Part shown: positions 1 through 8,830 of the stretch, piece by piece
How positions within the stretch are numbered: the first letter of the stretch is position 1
How the letters are laid out: each line of letters starts with the position of its first letter
From: Fibrobacter sp. UBA4375
GTDB lineage: Bacteria > Fibrobacterota > Fibrobacteria > Fibrobacterales > Fibrobacteraceae
DNA: 64,000 bases
Assembly (NCBI GenBank): GCA_002391195.1
Contig: DGRZ01000094.1
Span: 89,490 to 153,489 of the forward strand
Direction: 5' to 3'
Translations under genes and position numbers: made by a program
The notes under the pieces: model-generated
Databases searched by the model: none
Told to the model about the DNA's origin: nothing
The model's input: the letters and a program-made list of their open reading frames with translations, nothing else

Positions 1-15
1 TTTTGAAGGATATAA

Positions 16-1713
16 ATGACCGAAGACCTGGTGGCATCGACCCTTTCTATGGAACTGGGAATCCCCCATCTGGTGGCGAGATTCCTGGTGTCCCGCGGGT
101 ACAAGTCCGTGGGCGAGGTGCAGAAGCTCATGGCCGGAAGCGCAGACGATGTGCTTTCGCCTTGGCTGATGCTTGGAATGGATCGGGCCATCCAGTGGAT
201 TATGGATGTGCGGGACCGCAAGGAAAAGGTTTTTATCTTCGGTGACTACGACTTGGACGGCATGACCTCGGTAACCCTGTTGACTAGGGGCCTGCAAGAG
301 GCGGGCATCGAATCCGAGTGGAGGCTCCCTAGCCGTTTTGGTGACGGATACGGCCTGTCTATGTCGGCGGTAGATGAAATGTACAAGTCCGGCGCGCGGA
401 ACGTGATTACGGTAGATACGGGCATTACCGCCAACGGCGAAATCGCCTACGCCAAGGAACTGGGCATGGCGGTGATGGTGATAGACCATCACCAGCCTTC
501 TGGAGATGGCCTGCCTCCTTGCGATGTGCTCTTGGACCCCCATCAGGTGGGCGACACTTACCCGAACCCTGAACTTTGCGGTGTGGGCGTTTCTTACAAG
601 TTTATTTGCGCCCTGTTCGAAAAGCTGGGCAAGCCCGTTCCCGAAAAATACCTGGACCTGGTGGCCCTCGGCACACTTGCAGACCTGGTGGGTATGACTC
701 CCGAAAACAGGGCCTTTACCAAGGCTGGGCTTAGACGGTTGCAGAACAGCGAATGGCCCGGACTCCAGGCGCTGTACAATTCTCTCCAGAAACCGGGAAG
801 CCTTGTGGGCGGCATCGACGTGATGTACAAGTTTGCGCCCCTGCTCAACGCCCCCGGCCGTATGGAAAGGCCCGACCCGGCGCTAAAACTGTTGCTTTGC
901 GAAAACAAGGCTGACGCTCCGGTGCTGCTTTCGGAGCTGAAGGACTGGAACGCACGCCGCAAGCAGAAAGAAGCGGAAATTACCGACATGGCCATGGAGC
1001 AGGTCCAGAACATCTATGGCGAAAACATTCCGCCGGTGCTGTTGGTGGCCGGCGAGAACTGGCATGTGGGCGTTATCGGGATTGTGTCCGCAAAGCTCGC
1101 GCAGGAATTCAACCGCCCCACGGCGGTACTTTCGGTAATGGAAGGAATGGCGCACGCCAGTGCCCGTGCCGTTCCCGGTTTCAACTGGCACAAGGCCCTC
1201 TTTGAATCTCGGGACCTGTTTGACCGCTGGGGAGGCCACGCCAACGCCGCCGGATTCTCGCTCCCTGCAGGCAAGATTCAGGAACTGCAGGGCCGCATTC
1301 TCGTATCGGCGAAGGAACAGGGCTACACCGGCGAAGTCCCTCGTGAGACGGGCGGACAGAATTACGATATCCAGGTGGCCTTGGGAGAGCTCCTTGTGGA
1401 CCCCACCAACAAGAACGGCGCAACGGTGCTGGACTATTTCGACAAGATGGAACCTTTCAGCGGGAACTTCCCGTATCCTGTGTTCCGGGCCGAAAACGTG
1501 AAGGTCCATCGGCTGCGGGAACTTCGTGGCGGCCACCTGCAGATGGAAGTCTCCCAGGCGGGGAGTCCGGCGTTTTCGGCTATTGCCTTCGGGCTCCGCA
1601 AGTGCAAGGCCCTCATCGGCAAGAGCCATCGGGTGACCATCGTGTTCGAGCCCACCTGGAACTACTACAACGGCAGGCGTTCTTTGCAGCTCTGCATCAA
1701 GTCCATCGAGTAG
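16..1713 (+). CDS. recJ: Single-stranded-DNA-specific exonuclease RecJ
   Basis: RecJ is a 5'-3' single-strand DNA exonuclease acting in recombination and mismatch repair in the cytoplasm. The 565-residue protein has the usual family length. Visible motifs are GDYDLDG (residues 76-82, the GDYDADG metal site with Ala replaced by Leu), VDTGI (133-137) and the DHH triad in IDHHQ (156-160). The C-terminal DHHA1 half carries HVGVIGIVSAKLA and the GGHANAAGFSL glycine-rich motif. The ATG is preceded by GAAGGATATAA, a good ribosome site six bases upstream. The next gene starts six bases after the stop, so the two are probably co-transcribed. The identification is secure. Confidence 0.97.
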   Translation: MTEDLVASTLSMELGIPHLVARFLVSRGYKSVGEVQKLMAGSADDVLSPWLMLGMDRAIQWIMDVRDRKEKVFIFGDYDLDGMTSVTLLTRGLQEAGIESEWRLPSRFGDGYGLSMSAVDEMYKSGARNVITVDTGITANGEIAYAKELGMAVMVIDHHQPSGDGLPPCDVLLDPHQVGDTYPNPELCGVGVSYKFICALFEKLGKPVPEKYLDLVALGTLADLVGMTPENRAFTKAGLRRLQNSEWPGLQALYNSLQKPGSLVGGIDVMYKFAPLLNAPGRMERPDPALKLLLCENKADAPVLLSELKDWNARRKQKEAEITDMAMEQVQNIYGENIPPVLLVAGENWHVGVIGIVSAKLAQEFNRPTAVLSVMEGMAHASARAVPGFNWHKALFESRDLFDRWGGHANAAGFSLPAGKIQELQGRILVSAKEQGYTGEVPRETGGQNYDIQVALGELLVDPTNKNGATVLDYFDKMEPFSGNFPYPVFRAENVKVHRLRELRGGHLQMEVSQAGSPAFSAIAFGLRKCKALIGKSHRVTIVFEPTWNYYNGRRSLQLCIKSIE

Positions 1714-1719
1714 GCGGTT

Positions 1720-2223
1720 ATGATTAAACGGAACTTTCCACTGATCGTGCTGTTCCTGGTGTTCCTGGGCCTGCTGGACTTTATCTGGCAGGTGACGCCC
1801 TACAAGGCCCCTCTGTCTCAAGAGGACGAGTCGGCGGTTGCAGGGCCAGAAAAGTCCAGGGCTTTTACGGGCCGCATGGACATGCCAAATTTGGACGACA
1901 TCTACGTGCTGGACAATTCCGCAGGTCGTGATGTGGAAGCCCTGGAAAAATACATCCAGGGTCGTGCCGCAGGCCTGCACTGGCTCGGTCAGGAGCATTT
2001 CAAGAAGAAGGGTGCCGACGATATTCGCCTGGGGCTCCATCTGGTGGTGGATTCCCTCGGGATCTTTACCTGCAAGGAGATTCTCTTTTCTGATGCCGAC
2101 GACGAAGCCTTCGAGCAGAAACTCAAGGACCACATCGAGTACTTTTGGCGGTACAAGAAAAGCGAAAACGGGGTGACCGATTTCTGGATACCCCTTCGCT
2201 GGAAAGCGAAATACTCCAAATAA
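1720..2223 (+). CDS. Membrane-anchored protein of unknown function, possibly with a TonB-like C-terminal fold
   Basis: This 167-residue protein starts with a basic tip and one hydrophobic segment (residues 7-24), so it is probably anchored in the inner membrane with the rest in the periplasm. The C-terminal 75 residues (LGLHLVVDSLGIFTCKEILF, then a charged helix ending FWRYKKSENG) resemble the beta-alpha-beta shape of TonB/AgmX-type C-terminal domains. That resemblance is by eye only. The gene follows recJ by six bases and probably shares its transcript, which says nothing specific about its function. There are no catalytic motifs. Confidence 0.7.
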   Translation: MIKRNFPLIVLFLVFLGLLDFIWQVTPYKAPLSQEDESAVAGPEKSRAFTGRMDMPNLDDIYVLDNSAGRDVEALEKYIQGRAAGLHWLGQEHFKKKGADDIRLGLHLVVDSLGIFTCKEILFSDADDEAFEQKLKDHIEYFWRYKKSENGVTDFWIPLRWKAKYSK

Positions 2224-2323
2224 GAAACGCAGGACTATGCCTGCGCCACCATGTTGCGTTCGTCACCCCCGAGGGTCCTATCGGCCTTCGGCCTCCAGGA
2301 TGACAGGGGGTCCGCTTTCAGTA
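2224..2323. repeat. Convergent intergenic region with two palindromes
   Basis: This gap lies between two convergent genes. It holds a small hairpin (ACGCAGGACTATGCCTGCG) and a longer nested palindrome around CGGCCTTCGGCC, flanked by GTCACCCCC and the matching GGGGGT. Its shape is like the other dispersed palindromes in this window. It may act as a bidirectional terminator, but no clear T-run follows on either strand. Confidence 0.45.
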
Positions 2324-2749
2324 TCATCCCTTCAGAATAGCCAGCAACTGGTCGGCCTTCTTCTCGATAAGGATGAAGGCTTCGAACATGCGGGCTTCGC
2401 GCCATTTGGTAAGGTACTTGCCCCACCATTCGGTGGCAATTTCGTCCGGAGATTTTTTGTCTTTTTCGTTCTGGTACCAGATTTCCTTGGAGACTTCCCT
2501 GATGACGGCGGCCATGTCGGCGGCAGGCTGCAAAGACCCCTTGCAGAGAAGCAGGGCCCGCAGGTTGTCCAGCAGGATTTCGTCGGTGGGGGAGTCGGAA
2601 TCGTCACGGGCGCAGTCCCAGATTTCTCCACGGTGACGCTCTGTCCAAGAAAGCAGATGGCTTTCGGTCTCTTTCAGTTCGCCTTTGGCGAGTTTTTCCT
2701 CTACCGCCTCGCGGGGGTAATAGATGCTGTTGGGGTAAAATTCAATCAT
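2324..2749 (-). CDS. Conserved-looking soluble protein of unknown function
   Basis: The 141-residue product is acidic and predicted helical, with no signal peptide or membrane segment. It is rich in Trp, Glu and Lys (ATEWWGKYLTKWREARMFEA near residues 105-124). I recognise no family. It reads toward recJ's operon and lies just downstream of tRNA-Leu on the same strand. Coding is supported by an uninterrupted frame with codon use like the neighbours and by lack of a better frame on the other strand. The function is unknown. Confidence 0.65.
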   Translation of the reverse strand: MIEFYPNSIYYPREAVEEKLAKGELKETESHLLSWTERHRGEIWDCARDDSDSPTDEILLDNLRALLLCKGSLQPAADMAAVIREVSKEIWYQNEKDKKSPDEIATEWWGKYLTKWREARMFEAFILIEKKADQLLAILKG

Positions 2750-2771
2750 AGGCGTCCTAAAAAGCCATTAG

Positions 2772-2854
<83 letters not shown>

Positions 2855-2887
2855 CGTTGGCGTGGCTCAAATATATAAAATTCTTGC

Positions 2888-3826
2888 CTAGGATTGGCGT
2901 GAGGGAGTGTAGTTCGCCAGGTATTCCTTCATTTCCTGGATGTAGGTCTGGCATATGGAGGATATGTTGAAGTTCTTCTTGACGATGTACCCGATTTCCA
3001 TGGTGCGGTCGTCCTTGCCCTTGCTGTCCTTGAAGGGAACGGCCACGTAGTCGGAACCGTTGATTTCTTCGCTGATAATTCCCGAACAGAGTGTGTATCC
3101 GTTGAGCCCCACCATCAGGTTCAACATGGTGGCTCGGTCATTGGCCTTGATGGTCCGGTGGTATTCATTTGTACTTAAAATCTCTTCGGCAAAGTAGTAG
3201 GTGCCGCTTTCGCTCTGTTCAAAGGAGAGGCAGGGGTAGTCCGAAAGGTCGTGCAGGTTTACAGACTTGCGGCTTGCCAGAGGGTGGTTTTTCCACATGT
3301 AGGCGTAGGCCTTGCAGTCAATCAGGTGGTGGAATTCCAGATCTTTTTCCTTGAACAGGTAGTTGATGTACTTGCGGTTGAAATCACTCAGGTACAAGAT
3401 GCCGATTTCGCTCTTGAGGGTGGCCACGTCGTCGATGACTTCCTTGGTCTTGGTTTCCCGAAGGGCGAACTCGTATTCGTCGGAGTCGGACTTTTTGACC
3501 ATCTCCACAAAGGCCTTGACGGCAAAGGAGTAGTGCTGTGTAGAGATGGCGAACTTTCTCTTTTGGCGCACGCCGTCGCTGTAGTGCTCCAGCACCGTTT
3601 CGTAGTGGTGGTACAGCTGGCTTGCTTGGGCGATAAACTCTTCGCCTTCGACGGTGAGGGAAACTCCACGGCTGGTGCGGTTGAAGATGACGATGCCGAT
3701 TTCGTCTTCCAAGTCGTGGATGGCCGCCGTGAGAGACGGTTGAGAAATAAACAGGTTCTCGGCGGCCTTGTTGAAGGAGCCGACCTTTGCGATGCCGATG
3801 GCGTAACGAAGCTGCTGGAGAGTCAT
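2888..3826 (-). CDS. LysR-family transcriptional regulator
   Basis: This is a 312-residue regulator of the usual LysR length. The N-terminal winged helix-turn-helix (residues 1-60) reads MTLQQLRYAIGIAKVGSFNK, then AAENLFISQPSLTAAIHDLE, typical of the family. A LysR substrate-binding domain (about 90-305) follows. The ligand is unknown. No divergent target gene is present: the upstream gene is on the same strand, so the usual guilt by association does not work here. The 143-bp upstream gap contains an AATTCGG-type repeat right next to the start codon, which leaves no clear ribosome site. Confidence 0.9.
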   Translation of the reverse strand: MTLQQLRYAIGIAKVGSFNKAAENLFISQPSLTAAIHDLEDEIGIVIFNRTSRGVSLTVEGEEFIAQASQLYHHYETVLEHYSDGVRQKRKFAISTQHYSFAVKAFVEMVKKSDSDEYEFALRETKTKEVIDDVATLKSEIGILYLSDFNRKYINYLFKEKDLEFHHLIDCKAYAYMWKNHPLASRKSVNLHDLSDYPCLSFEQSESGTYYFAEEILSTNEYHRTIKANDRATMLNLMVGLNGYTLCSGIISEEINGSDYVAVPFKDSKGKDDRTMEIGYIVKKNFNISSICQTYIQEMKEYLANYTPSRQS

Positions 3827-3833
3827 GGTTGTA

Positions 3834-3866
3834 GTTCGGATTTCGGAATTCGGAGTTGGGAGTTGG
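3834..3866. repeat. AATTCGG-family repeat upstream of the LysR gene
   Basis: Degenerate heptads (TTCGGATTTCGGAATTCGG) lie seven bases upstream of the LysR start codon. They belong to the same family as the repeats inside mnmE and the N-acetyltransferase-like gene. In this position they replace the expected Shine-Dalgarno region. Confidence 0.8.
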
Positions 3867-3969
3867 TATTAGAAGGTTAGTATGGAAGATGTATTTCCTA
3901 TGTGTTTGGTAGGAATAAATATAGGCAAAAACTATACCTTCGGCAAGAGGTTGTTCGTAAAAAAGAATT

Positions 3970-4629
3970 TTAGTCTTCGAAGGGGCGGACCCTCAGGGTG
4001 ACGCCCAGTTTTTCGCAGGTCTTGCGGCAGATTTCGATTTTCTCTTCGGACATGACCTTTTCTACGACGGTCAAGACCACATTCGGTACGAACTGCTTTG
4101 CCTTGACGGCGAAATCCTTCAGGGCATCGTAGGATTGGATGCCGAACTTGGACCGCGTAAGAGCCAAAAATTCTTCGGCGTCCGGCGCGTTCAATGAGAT
4201 GGAGACGGTGTCGAAGCGGCCTTTCAGTTCGGGCGTTATGTCTTTCCCGTGGATCAGGTTTGCAAGTCCGTTGGTGTTCACTCGGACCTTCAGGTTCGGG
4301 TATTTCGCCTTCAGCTGGTCAATGATTTTGCACACATCGTCGATGCGCTCCAGAGGCTCGCCGAAACCGCAGAAAATCAGCTCGTGAATGACGGAAAGGT
4401 CAAAGGCGTCGAATTCTTCCATCACGGTCTCTACGCTGGGCTCGCCACCCTTGAGCCAGAGGGAGTTGCCTTCCATCATCTTCTTGGTCTGGCGCAGGCA
4501 AAAGACGCAGCTACAGGGGCAGCGGTTGGTGATGTTCACATAGACATTCTTTCCGGTCAAATCGCCGCTGTCCTTGAGGTTCAGGTAGCCCGCCTGTCCC
4601 ACCTTTCCGGTAACCGTATATAAAATCAT
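3970..4629 (-). CDS. Small radical SAM protein of the TatD-associated type
   Basis: This 219-residue protein is a compact radical S-adenosylmethionine enzyme. The [4Fe-4S] motif CxxxCxxC is at Cys37, Cys41 and Cys44 (NRCPCSCVFCLRQ). FCGFGEPL (around 97) is the SAM-contacting glycine-rich segment, and VRVNTNGL follows. The layout matches the small 'TatD family-associated' radical SAM group, whose reaction is not established. Its start overlaps the preceding kinase stop by four bases (ATGA), so translation is coupled. It forms the last gene of the cytX-kinase-radical SAM operon, which may point to a role in vitamin or cofactor salvage; that role is inference. Confidence 0.88.
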   Translation of the reverse strand: MILYTVTGKVGQAGYLNLKDSGDLTGKNVYVNITNRCPCSCVFCLRQTKKMMEGNSLWLKGGEPSVETVMEEFDAFDLSVIHELIFCGFGEPLERIDDVCKIIDQLKAKYPNLKVRVNTNGLANLIHGKDITPELKGRFDTVSISLNAPDAEEFLALTRSKFGIQSYDALKDFAVKAKQFVPNVVLTVVEKVMSEEKIEICRKTCEKLGVTLRVRPFED

Positions 4630-5459
4630 TTATCCTCCTCCGTCAGGTCGCGAAGGTACATCTCGACGCTAAGCCCCCAATGGGTGGGCACGTTGTTCTT
4701 TTCGCAATAGGAAATGCACTTGGAGGCGAATTCGGTGGCCCGCTTTACGGAGTCGTAGAAACTGTGCCCGTTCAGGTACATGCCCGCAATCACGGCGCTA
4801 ATCACGTCTCCGGTTCCGCTCCGGTCGCCTCCGATACGGTCCACCATGATGGTCTTGGGCGTTTCGCCACGGCTGAAAACAAAGTTCATGATTTGTTTGT
4901 CGTGGTGGATTCCCGTAACCACGATGTGCTTGGGTCCCTGGAAACTCAGCTGCTGGCACATGGCTTCCAGTTCGGCAGGCGAAAAGTCGCCATCTCGATA
5001 GTCCACGTCCATCAGGGAGCAGAGCTCCGTCAGGTTGGGCGTCAAGATATCTGCGTGGCGGATCAGGTCTTTCATCTTGTTGCAGAGGGCCGGCGTGTAG
5101 GTCTTGTAAAGCCGTCCGTAGTCGCCCATCACCGGGTCCACCAGGGTGAACACGCCCTCTTTCTTGAAGGTCTTGATAAAATCGACGACGATGTCCACCT
5201 GCTCTTCGGAGCCCAAAAATCCCGTGGCGATGGCGTCGAAGGACATGTCCAGTTTCTTGTAGGTGTCGATGTAGTCCCGCATGCGGGGAGTGTAATCGTC
5301 AAAGTAGTATTCCGGAAACTGCGTATGGGTCGAAAGGATTGCAGTAGGCACGGCAACGGCCTGGATTTTCATGGCCGAAACCACAGGCGCCATGACGGCG
5401 ATGGAGCACCGTCCGAAACCTGTAATGTCATTGATTAACGCAATCTTTTTCTGAGGCAT
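4626..5459 (-). CDS. pdxY: Pyridoxal/pyridoxamine kinase-like (PdxY type) sugar-kinase-fold enzyme
   Basis: The 277-residue protein belongs to the ribokinase superfamily, PdxK/PdxY/ThiD branch. It opens with IALINDITGFGRCSIAV, has DPVMGDYGRLY near residues 113-123, and ends its core with the GDRSGTGDVISAV anion-hole motif, where Asp is the catalytic base. PdxY phosphorylates pyridoxal in B6 salvage. Because the gene directly follows a hydroxymethylpyrimidine-type transporter, hydroxymethylpyrimidine kinase activity is an alternative substrate assignment. It starts two bases after cytX ends and overlaps the next gene by four bases. Confidence 0.85.
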   Translation of the reverse strand: MPQKKIALINDITGFGRCSIAVMAPVVSAMKIQAVAVPTAILSTHTQFPEYYFDDYTPRMRDYIDTYKKLDMSFDAIATGFLGSEEQVDIVVDFIKTFKKEGVFTLVDPVMGDYGRLYKTYTPALCNKMKDLIRHADILTPNLTELCSLMDVDYRDGDFSPAELEAMCQQLSFQGPKHIVVTGIHHDKQIMNFVFSRGETPKTIMVDRIGGDRSGTGDVISAVIAGMYLNGHSFYDSVKRATEFASKCISYCEKNNVPTHWGLSVEMYLRDLTEEDK

Positions 5460-5461
5460 GT

Positions 5462-6667
5462 TTACGCCGATTTAACCTTGTTTTTCAAGACCCAAATATA
5501 GGAAATTGCGGCGGATACGATAACGGATATGAGTGTAGGTCCAAGGAACACGGACTCTAAATGGACCGTTACCTGGTAAACGACAAAGCCAGCAAGCCAG
5601 GCGAAGAGATTCCAGAGCCAGAACGCCTTGCCGGTTCGTCCTTGTTTGTCCAAAAAGAACGACACCAGAAGAACGGCGGCCATGGGCGCAAAGACCGAAG
5701 CGATGAGGTAGAGGAAACTGATGTAGTGGTCCATGATTCCGGAGATGGCGAGAACGGCGCTGATGGCGCTTACCACAACGCCTGTGATTTTCGGATTGAG
5801 TTTGTGGACGACAGCCTTTGCCGATTCACCTGCGGAATTTGCCGCAAGGAAATTGGTGGTGACCGTCGAAAGCACCACGATGATGATTCCGGGGATTCCA
5901 AGGCCCGCCAGGAGAATGGCCTGGGCGATATCGTTTCCGACACCGGCGCTTGCAATTTCAAGCCCGATAAAGTACATCCAGAAACTGGCGACGGTGTAGG
6001 CGATGGCGGAAACGGCCGTGGCGCGCACCGGCTTTTCCACATCCTTCGTGTAGTCCGAAATCACGGGCAACCACGAGAGAGGCAGGGCCATGGAGATTTC
6101 GAAGATGCTCCAGAAACCGAGGGCATGGCCCGCGGCACTGTTTACTCCGGAGGCAGAGACGTTTGCAAGAGAGCTGCCGACGCCGAACAATTTAACAGTC
6201 AGGGCCACCAGCAAAACGGTCAGTACCGCCATCACGACAGTGGTGACCTTCGCAAAGCGGCGCAGGCCCACAAAAACCCAGAGTGCGATGAGAACCGCCA
6301 GCACTACGCAGGTCAGAGGAAACGAAATGGGCAAGTGTAGCCCTGCTAGCACGGTAGCGCCCTGGGCGTTCAGCACGGCAATCCAGGCCACTAGCTGAAA
6401 CAGGTTCAAGGAAGCAAAAAACTTGGAACCGTAGGACCCATAGACAGAAGCCGTAGTTTCCATGGCATTCAGGCGAATGCGGGCGCCGATAAGGCCCACG
6501 AAGAAAAGGAAGATACCGCCGATGACATGCCCGAGAACCAGAGGCAACCACAGGGAACCCGGAGCAGCCTCGGCACCGATTTCTATACCCGCCTCAATTT
6601 CGGAAACGGAAACGGCCACGCCAAACCAGATGATGGCATTTGTAAAGAGACCAGTGCGTTTTTCCAT
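5462..6667 (-). CDS. cytX: NCS1-family transporter, CytX-like (probable hydroxymethylpyrimidine permease)
   Basis: This 401-residue protein has about twelve hydrophobic segments. The N-terminus (LFTNAIIWFGVAVSVSEIEA) and the following GHVIGGIFLFFVGLIGARI, then MET-TASVYGSYGSKFF, match the CytX subgroup of nucleobase:cation symporters. That subgroup is linked to uptake of the thiamin precursor hydroxymethylpyrimidine. I looked for a thiamin-pyrophosphate riboswitch upstream and saw none. The ribosome site is AGGAGAAAGG. A TATATT box lies about 40 bases before the start. It is first in an operon with a B6/HMP-type kinase and a radical SAM protein. Confidence 0.85.
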   Translation of the reverse strand: MEKRTGLFTNAIIWFGVAVSVSEIEAGIEIGAEAAPGSLWLPLVLGHVIGGIFLFFVGLIGARIRLNAMETTASVYGSYGSKFFASLNLFQLVAWIAVLNAQGATVLAGLHLPISFPLTCVVLAVLIALWVFVGLRRFAKVTTVVMAVLTVLLVALTVKLFGVGSSLANVSASGVNSAAGHALGFWSIFEISMALPLSWLPVISDYTKDVEKPVRATAVSAIAYTVASFWMYFIGLEIASAGVGNDIAQAILLAGLGIPGIIIVVLSTVTTNFLAANSAGESAKAVVHKLNPKITGVVVSAISAVLAISGIMDHYISFLYLIASVFAPMAAVLLVSFFLDKQGRTGKAFWLWNLFAWLAGFVVYQVTVHLESVFLGPTLISVIVSAAISYIWVLKNKVKSA

Positions 6668-6831
6668 AATTTTTTCCTTTCTCCTAACAAATTTGTGTGC
6701 AAATATAGAAGCGTCAAAGTTGTTTGTCTAATACGCAATTTTTAGAGCAGGATATAGCTTTTTTCTATTACTTGTCCTGTATTTTATGAATTGTGGCGTA
6801 CAAGGAAACGGACTTTCATTGAGCAACTGGA

Positions 6832-7803
6832 TTACAGAAATCCGTGGGGCTTGAATCCGAGCCCCTTCACCAGTTCGAAATCCTTGCAGCTGTTGACGCC
6901 GGCGGTAGTGAGCATGTCATCGGTGATGGCCGCGTTGGCCCCGCTCTTGAAAGCGCGCTTGCCGTCGTCGCCCAAGACGCCGCGCCCACCTGCCAGGCGG
7001 ATAAATGCCTTCGGGTTGATGAATCTGTAAATCGCCACGATGCGGCAGAACTCGTCGTTCGTGAGCTTCGGGAGATTCTCGTAGGGCGTGCCCGGGATAG
7101 CGTTCAACACGTTTACCGGAGTAGATTTTACACCGAGGGCGCGCAGGTCGAGGCACATGTCGATGCGGTCTTCCATGGTCTCGCCGAGACCCATGATGCC
7201 GCCGCTGCAGATTTCGAGCCCTGCGGCGAGTGCGTTCTGGAGGGTTGCAATCTTGTCGTCGTAGGTGTGGGTGGTGCACACGTCGGGGAAGTGCCTGCGG
7301 TAAGTTTCTAGGTTGTTGTGAAAACGGGTAAGGCCCGCTTCTTTCAGCTTGTCGAACTGTTCCCTGTTCAAGAGCCCTGCCGAAAGGCAGACGGAAAGTT
7401 TCGTCTCCTTTTTGAGCCTGCGGATGGCTTCGGAAATCTGCTCCACGTCCCGATTCGAAAGGGTTCGGCCCGAGGTGACGATGGAATAGCGGGGAATGCC
7501 GGCGGCTTCTTTCTTCTTGGCGTCGGCTACGATTTCGTCGGCGCTGAGGAGTTTGTATTCGGGAGCTCCGGTGTGGTAGTAGCTGCTCTGGGCGCAGTAC
7601 TTGCAGTTTTCGGAGCAGCGGCCGCTGCGGGCGTTCACGATGGAGCAAAAGTCGAAGTCGTTACCGTGAAACTTTTCGCGGATTTCGTTGGCGGCATCGC
7701 AGAGTTCGTCCAGGTCTTCGCTTAAAAGCCGGATGGCGTCATCGCGGGTGGTTTCGTAACCGTCGTTAATAATCTTGTTCTTTAGGTCTTGAATGAAGGA
7801 CAT
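6832..7803 (-). CDS. bioB: Biotin synthase
   Basis: BioB is a radical SAM enzyme that inserts sulfur into dethiobiotin. The cluster motif CSENCKYC gives Cys63, Cys67 and Cys70, inside the hallmark NARSGRCSENCKYCAQSS. GGIMGLGET and the Asn-rich NVLNAIPGTP segment are also present. I chose the ATG at 7803 (MSFIQDLKN) instead of an in-frame ATG ten codons upstream. AAGGAATCGAAA gives a good ribosome site, and the upstream extension runs into a palindromic repeat. This gives 323 residues, the usual size. No other biotin genes are in the window. Confidence 0.96.
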   Translation of the reverse strand: MSFIQDLKNKIINDGYETTRDDAIRLLSEDLDELCDAANEIREKFHGNDFDFCSIVNARSGRCSENCKYCAQSSYYHTGAPEYKLLSADEIVADAKKKEAAGIPRYSIVTSGRTLSNRDVEQISEAIRRLKKETKLSVCLSAGLLNREQFDKLKEAGLTRFHNNLETYRRHFPDVCTTHTYDDKIATLQNALAAGLEICSGGIMGLGETMEDRIDMCLDLRALGVKSTPVNVLNAIPGTPYENLPKLTNDEFCRIVAIYRFINPKAFIRLAGGRGVLGDDGKRAFKSGANAAITDDMLTTAGVNSCKDFELVKGLGFKPHGFL

Positions 7804-7826
7804 TTTCGATTCCTTAAAAAAAGGAG

Positions 7827-7850
7827 ATGCCCGCACAAGGCGGGCATGAC
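7827..7850 (-). terminator. Palindrome between argF and bioB, terminator-like
   Basis: ATGCCCGCCTTGTGCGGGCAT on the minus strand forms a ten-base stem and is followed by CTCCTTTTTTT, which fits an intrinsic terminator after argF. The same palindrome type (GCCCGCC...GCGGGC) recurs at 8990-9012, so it is also a member of a dispersed repeat family. Confidence 0.6.
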
Positions 7851-7870
7851 AATTTTAACTTTTCCCGCTA

Positions 7871-8830
7871 TTAGGCGTTGAACGGCGTCATCACCTGCCA
7901 CAAAACAGCTTTATGCGCATGCAGACGGTTTTCCGCTTCTTCGAAGCTCATGTTCACGTCCAGGTTGTCCATGACGGAGTCCGTGATTTCTTCGCCGCGG
8001 TGGGCGGGCAGGCAGTGGCTCACCTTGCAGTGTGCCGGAGCGAGCTTCAGGAGTTCGTCGTTGATCTGGAACGGCAAGAAGTGGCTCTGTTTTTCGGCTT
8101 TTTCGCCTTCTTGACCCATGGATACCCACACGTCGCTATAAAGGATGTCGGCGTCCTTGACGGCTTCCTTGGGGTCGTGGAAAACGCGGTACTGGCAGCC
8201 GTGCTTCTTGAGGCCGGCCTCGGCTTCTTCTACCACCTTGGCGGGCTGTTCAAAACCCTTGGGGCAGGCCAGCGTGAAGTTCATGCCTACCTTGGAGGCA
8301 AGAGCCAGGAAGGAGTTGGCCACGTTGTTGCCGTCGCCGATGAAGGCGACAGTCTTGGGCTTGCCGTCTGCGTTCTTGAAACCGCCCAGGTTTTCGCAAA
8401 TCATCTGGGCAAAGGCGATGGCCTGGCAGGGGTGGTAGTCGTCGGTGAGGGCGTTCACCACAGGAACGCTACCGTATTCGGCCAGCTCTTCTACCAGCTG
8501 CTGCTTGAAGCAACGGACCACGATGGCGTTGACCCAGCGGCTGAGGCAGCGGGCCACGTCCTTGACGCTTTCTCGCTTGCCAAGACCGATAGAATCCGGG
8601 GCCAGCAGCACGGCGTGGCCGCCCAGCTGGTTCATGCCTACCTGGAAGGTGGTGATGGTGCGCAACGAGGGCTTTTCGAAGAACATGGCGATATTCTGGC
8701 CGTGGAGGCGTTCGGACATCTTGCCCTCATGGACTTCTTTCTTGAGCCGGGAGGCAATCTCCACGGTTTCGAGAATCTTTTCCTCGCTCCAGTCGGCGAG
8801 GCGAAGGAAATGCTTGTTGCGATCGATCAT
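7871..8830 (-). CDS. argF: Ornithine carbamoyltransferase
   Basis: This enzyme makes citrulline from ornithine and carbamoyl phosphate in arginine synthesis. The 319-residue length is typical. Carbamoyl-phosphate motif FEKPSLRT (the SxRT loop, Ser-Leu-Arg-Thr) is near residues 51-58. HPCQ is near 132, and the ornithine loop DVWVSMGQE is near 230. HCLPAHRGEEIT contains the catalytic Cys. The usual Arg after SxRT is Ile here, a known variation in some lineages. AAGGATAAAAG precedes the ATG. It stands alone among arginine genes in this window. Confidence 0.95.
   Translation of the reverse strand: MIDRNKHFLRLADWSEEKILETVEIASRLKKEVHEGKMSERLHGQNIAMFFEKPSLRTITTFQVGMNQLGGHAVLLAPDSIGLGKRESVKDVARCLSRWVNAIVVRCFKQQLVEELAEYGSVPVVNALTDDYHPCQAIAFAQMICENLGGFKNADGKPKTVAFIGDGNNVANSFLALASKVGMNFTLACPKGFEQPAKVVEEAEAGLKKHGCQYRVFHDPKEAVKDADILYSDVWVSMGQEGEKAEKQSHFLPFQINDELLKLAPAHCKVSHCLPAHRGEEITDSVMDNLDVNMSFEEAENRLHAHKAVLWQVMTPFNA

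Noticed and set aside
883..2133. 416-codon minus-strand frame opposite recJ
   Set aside because: It lies across two well-supported plus-strand genes, has no ribosome site and reads as low-complexity His/Gly/Leu-rich sequence typical of an antisense shadow.
6668..6831. Thiamin-pyrophosphate riboswitch upstream of cytX
   Set aside because: Searched by eye for CTGAGA and the ACCTGATCTGG-type element on the minus strand and saw neither; only a weak CAGGA...TCCTG hairpin is present.
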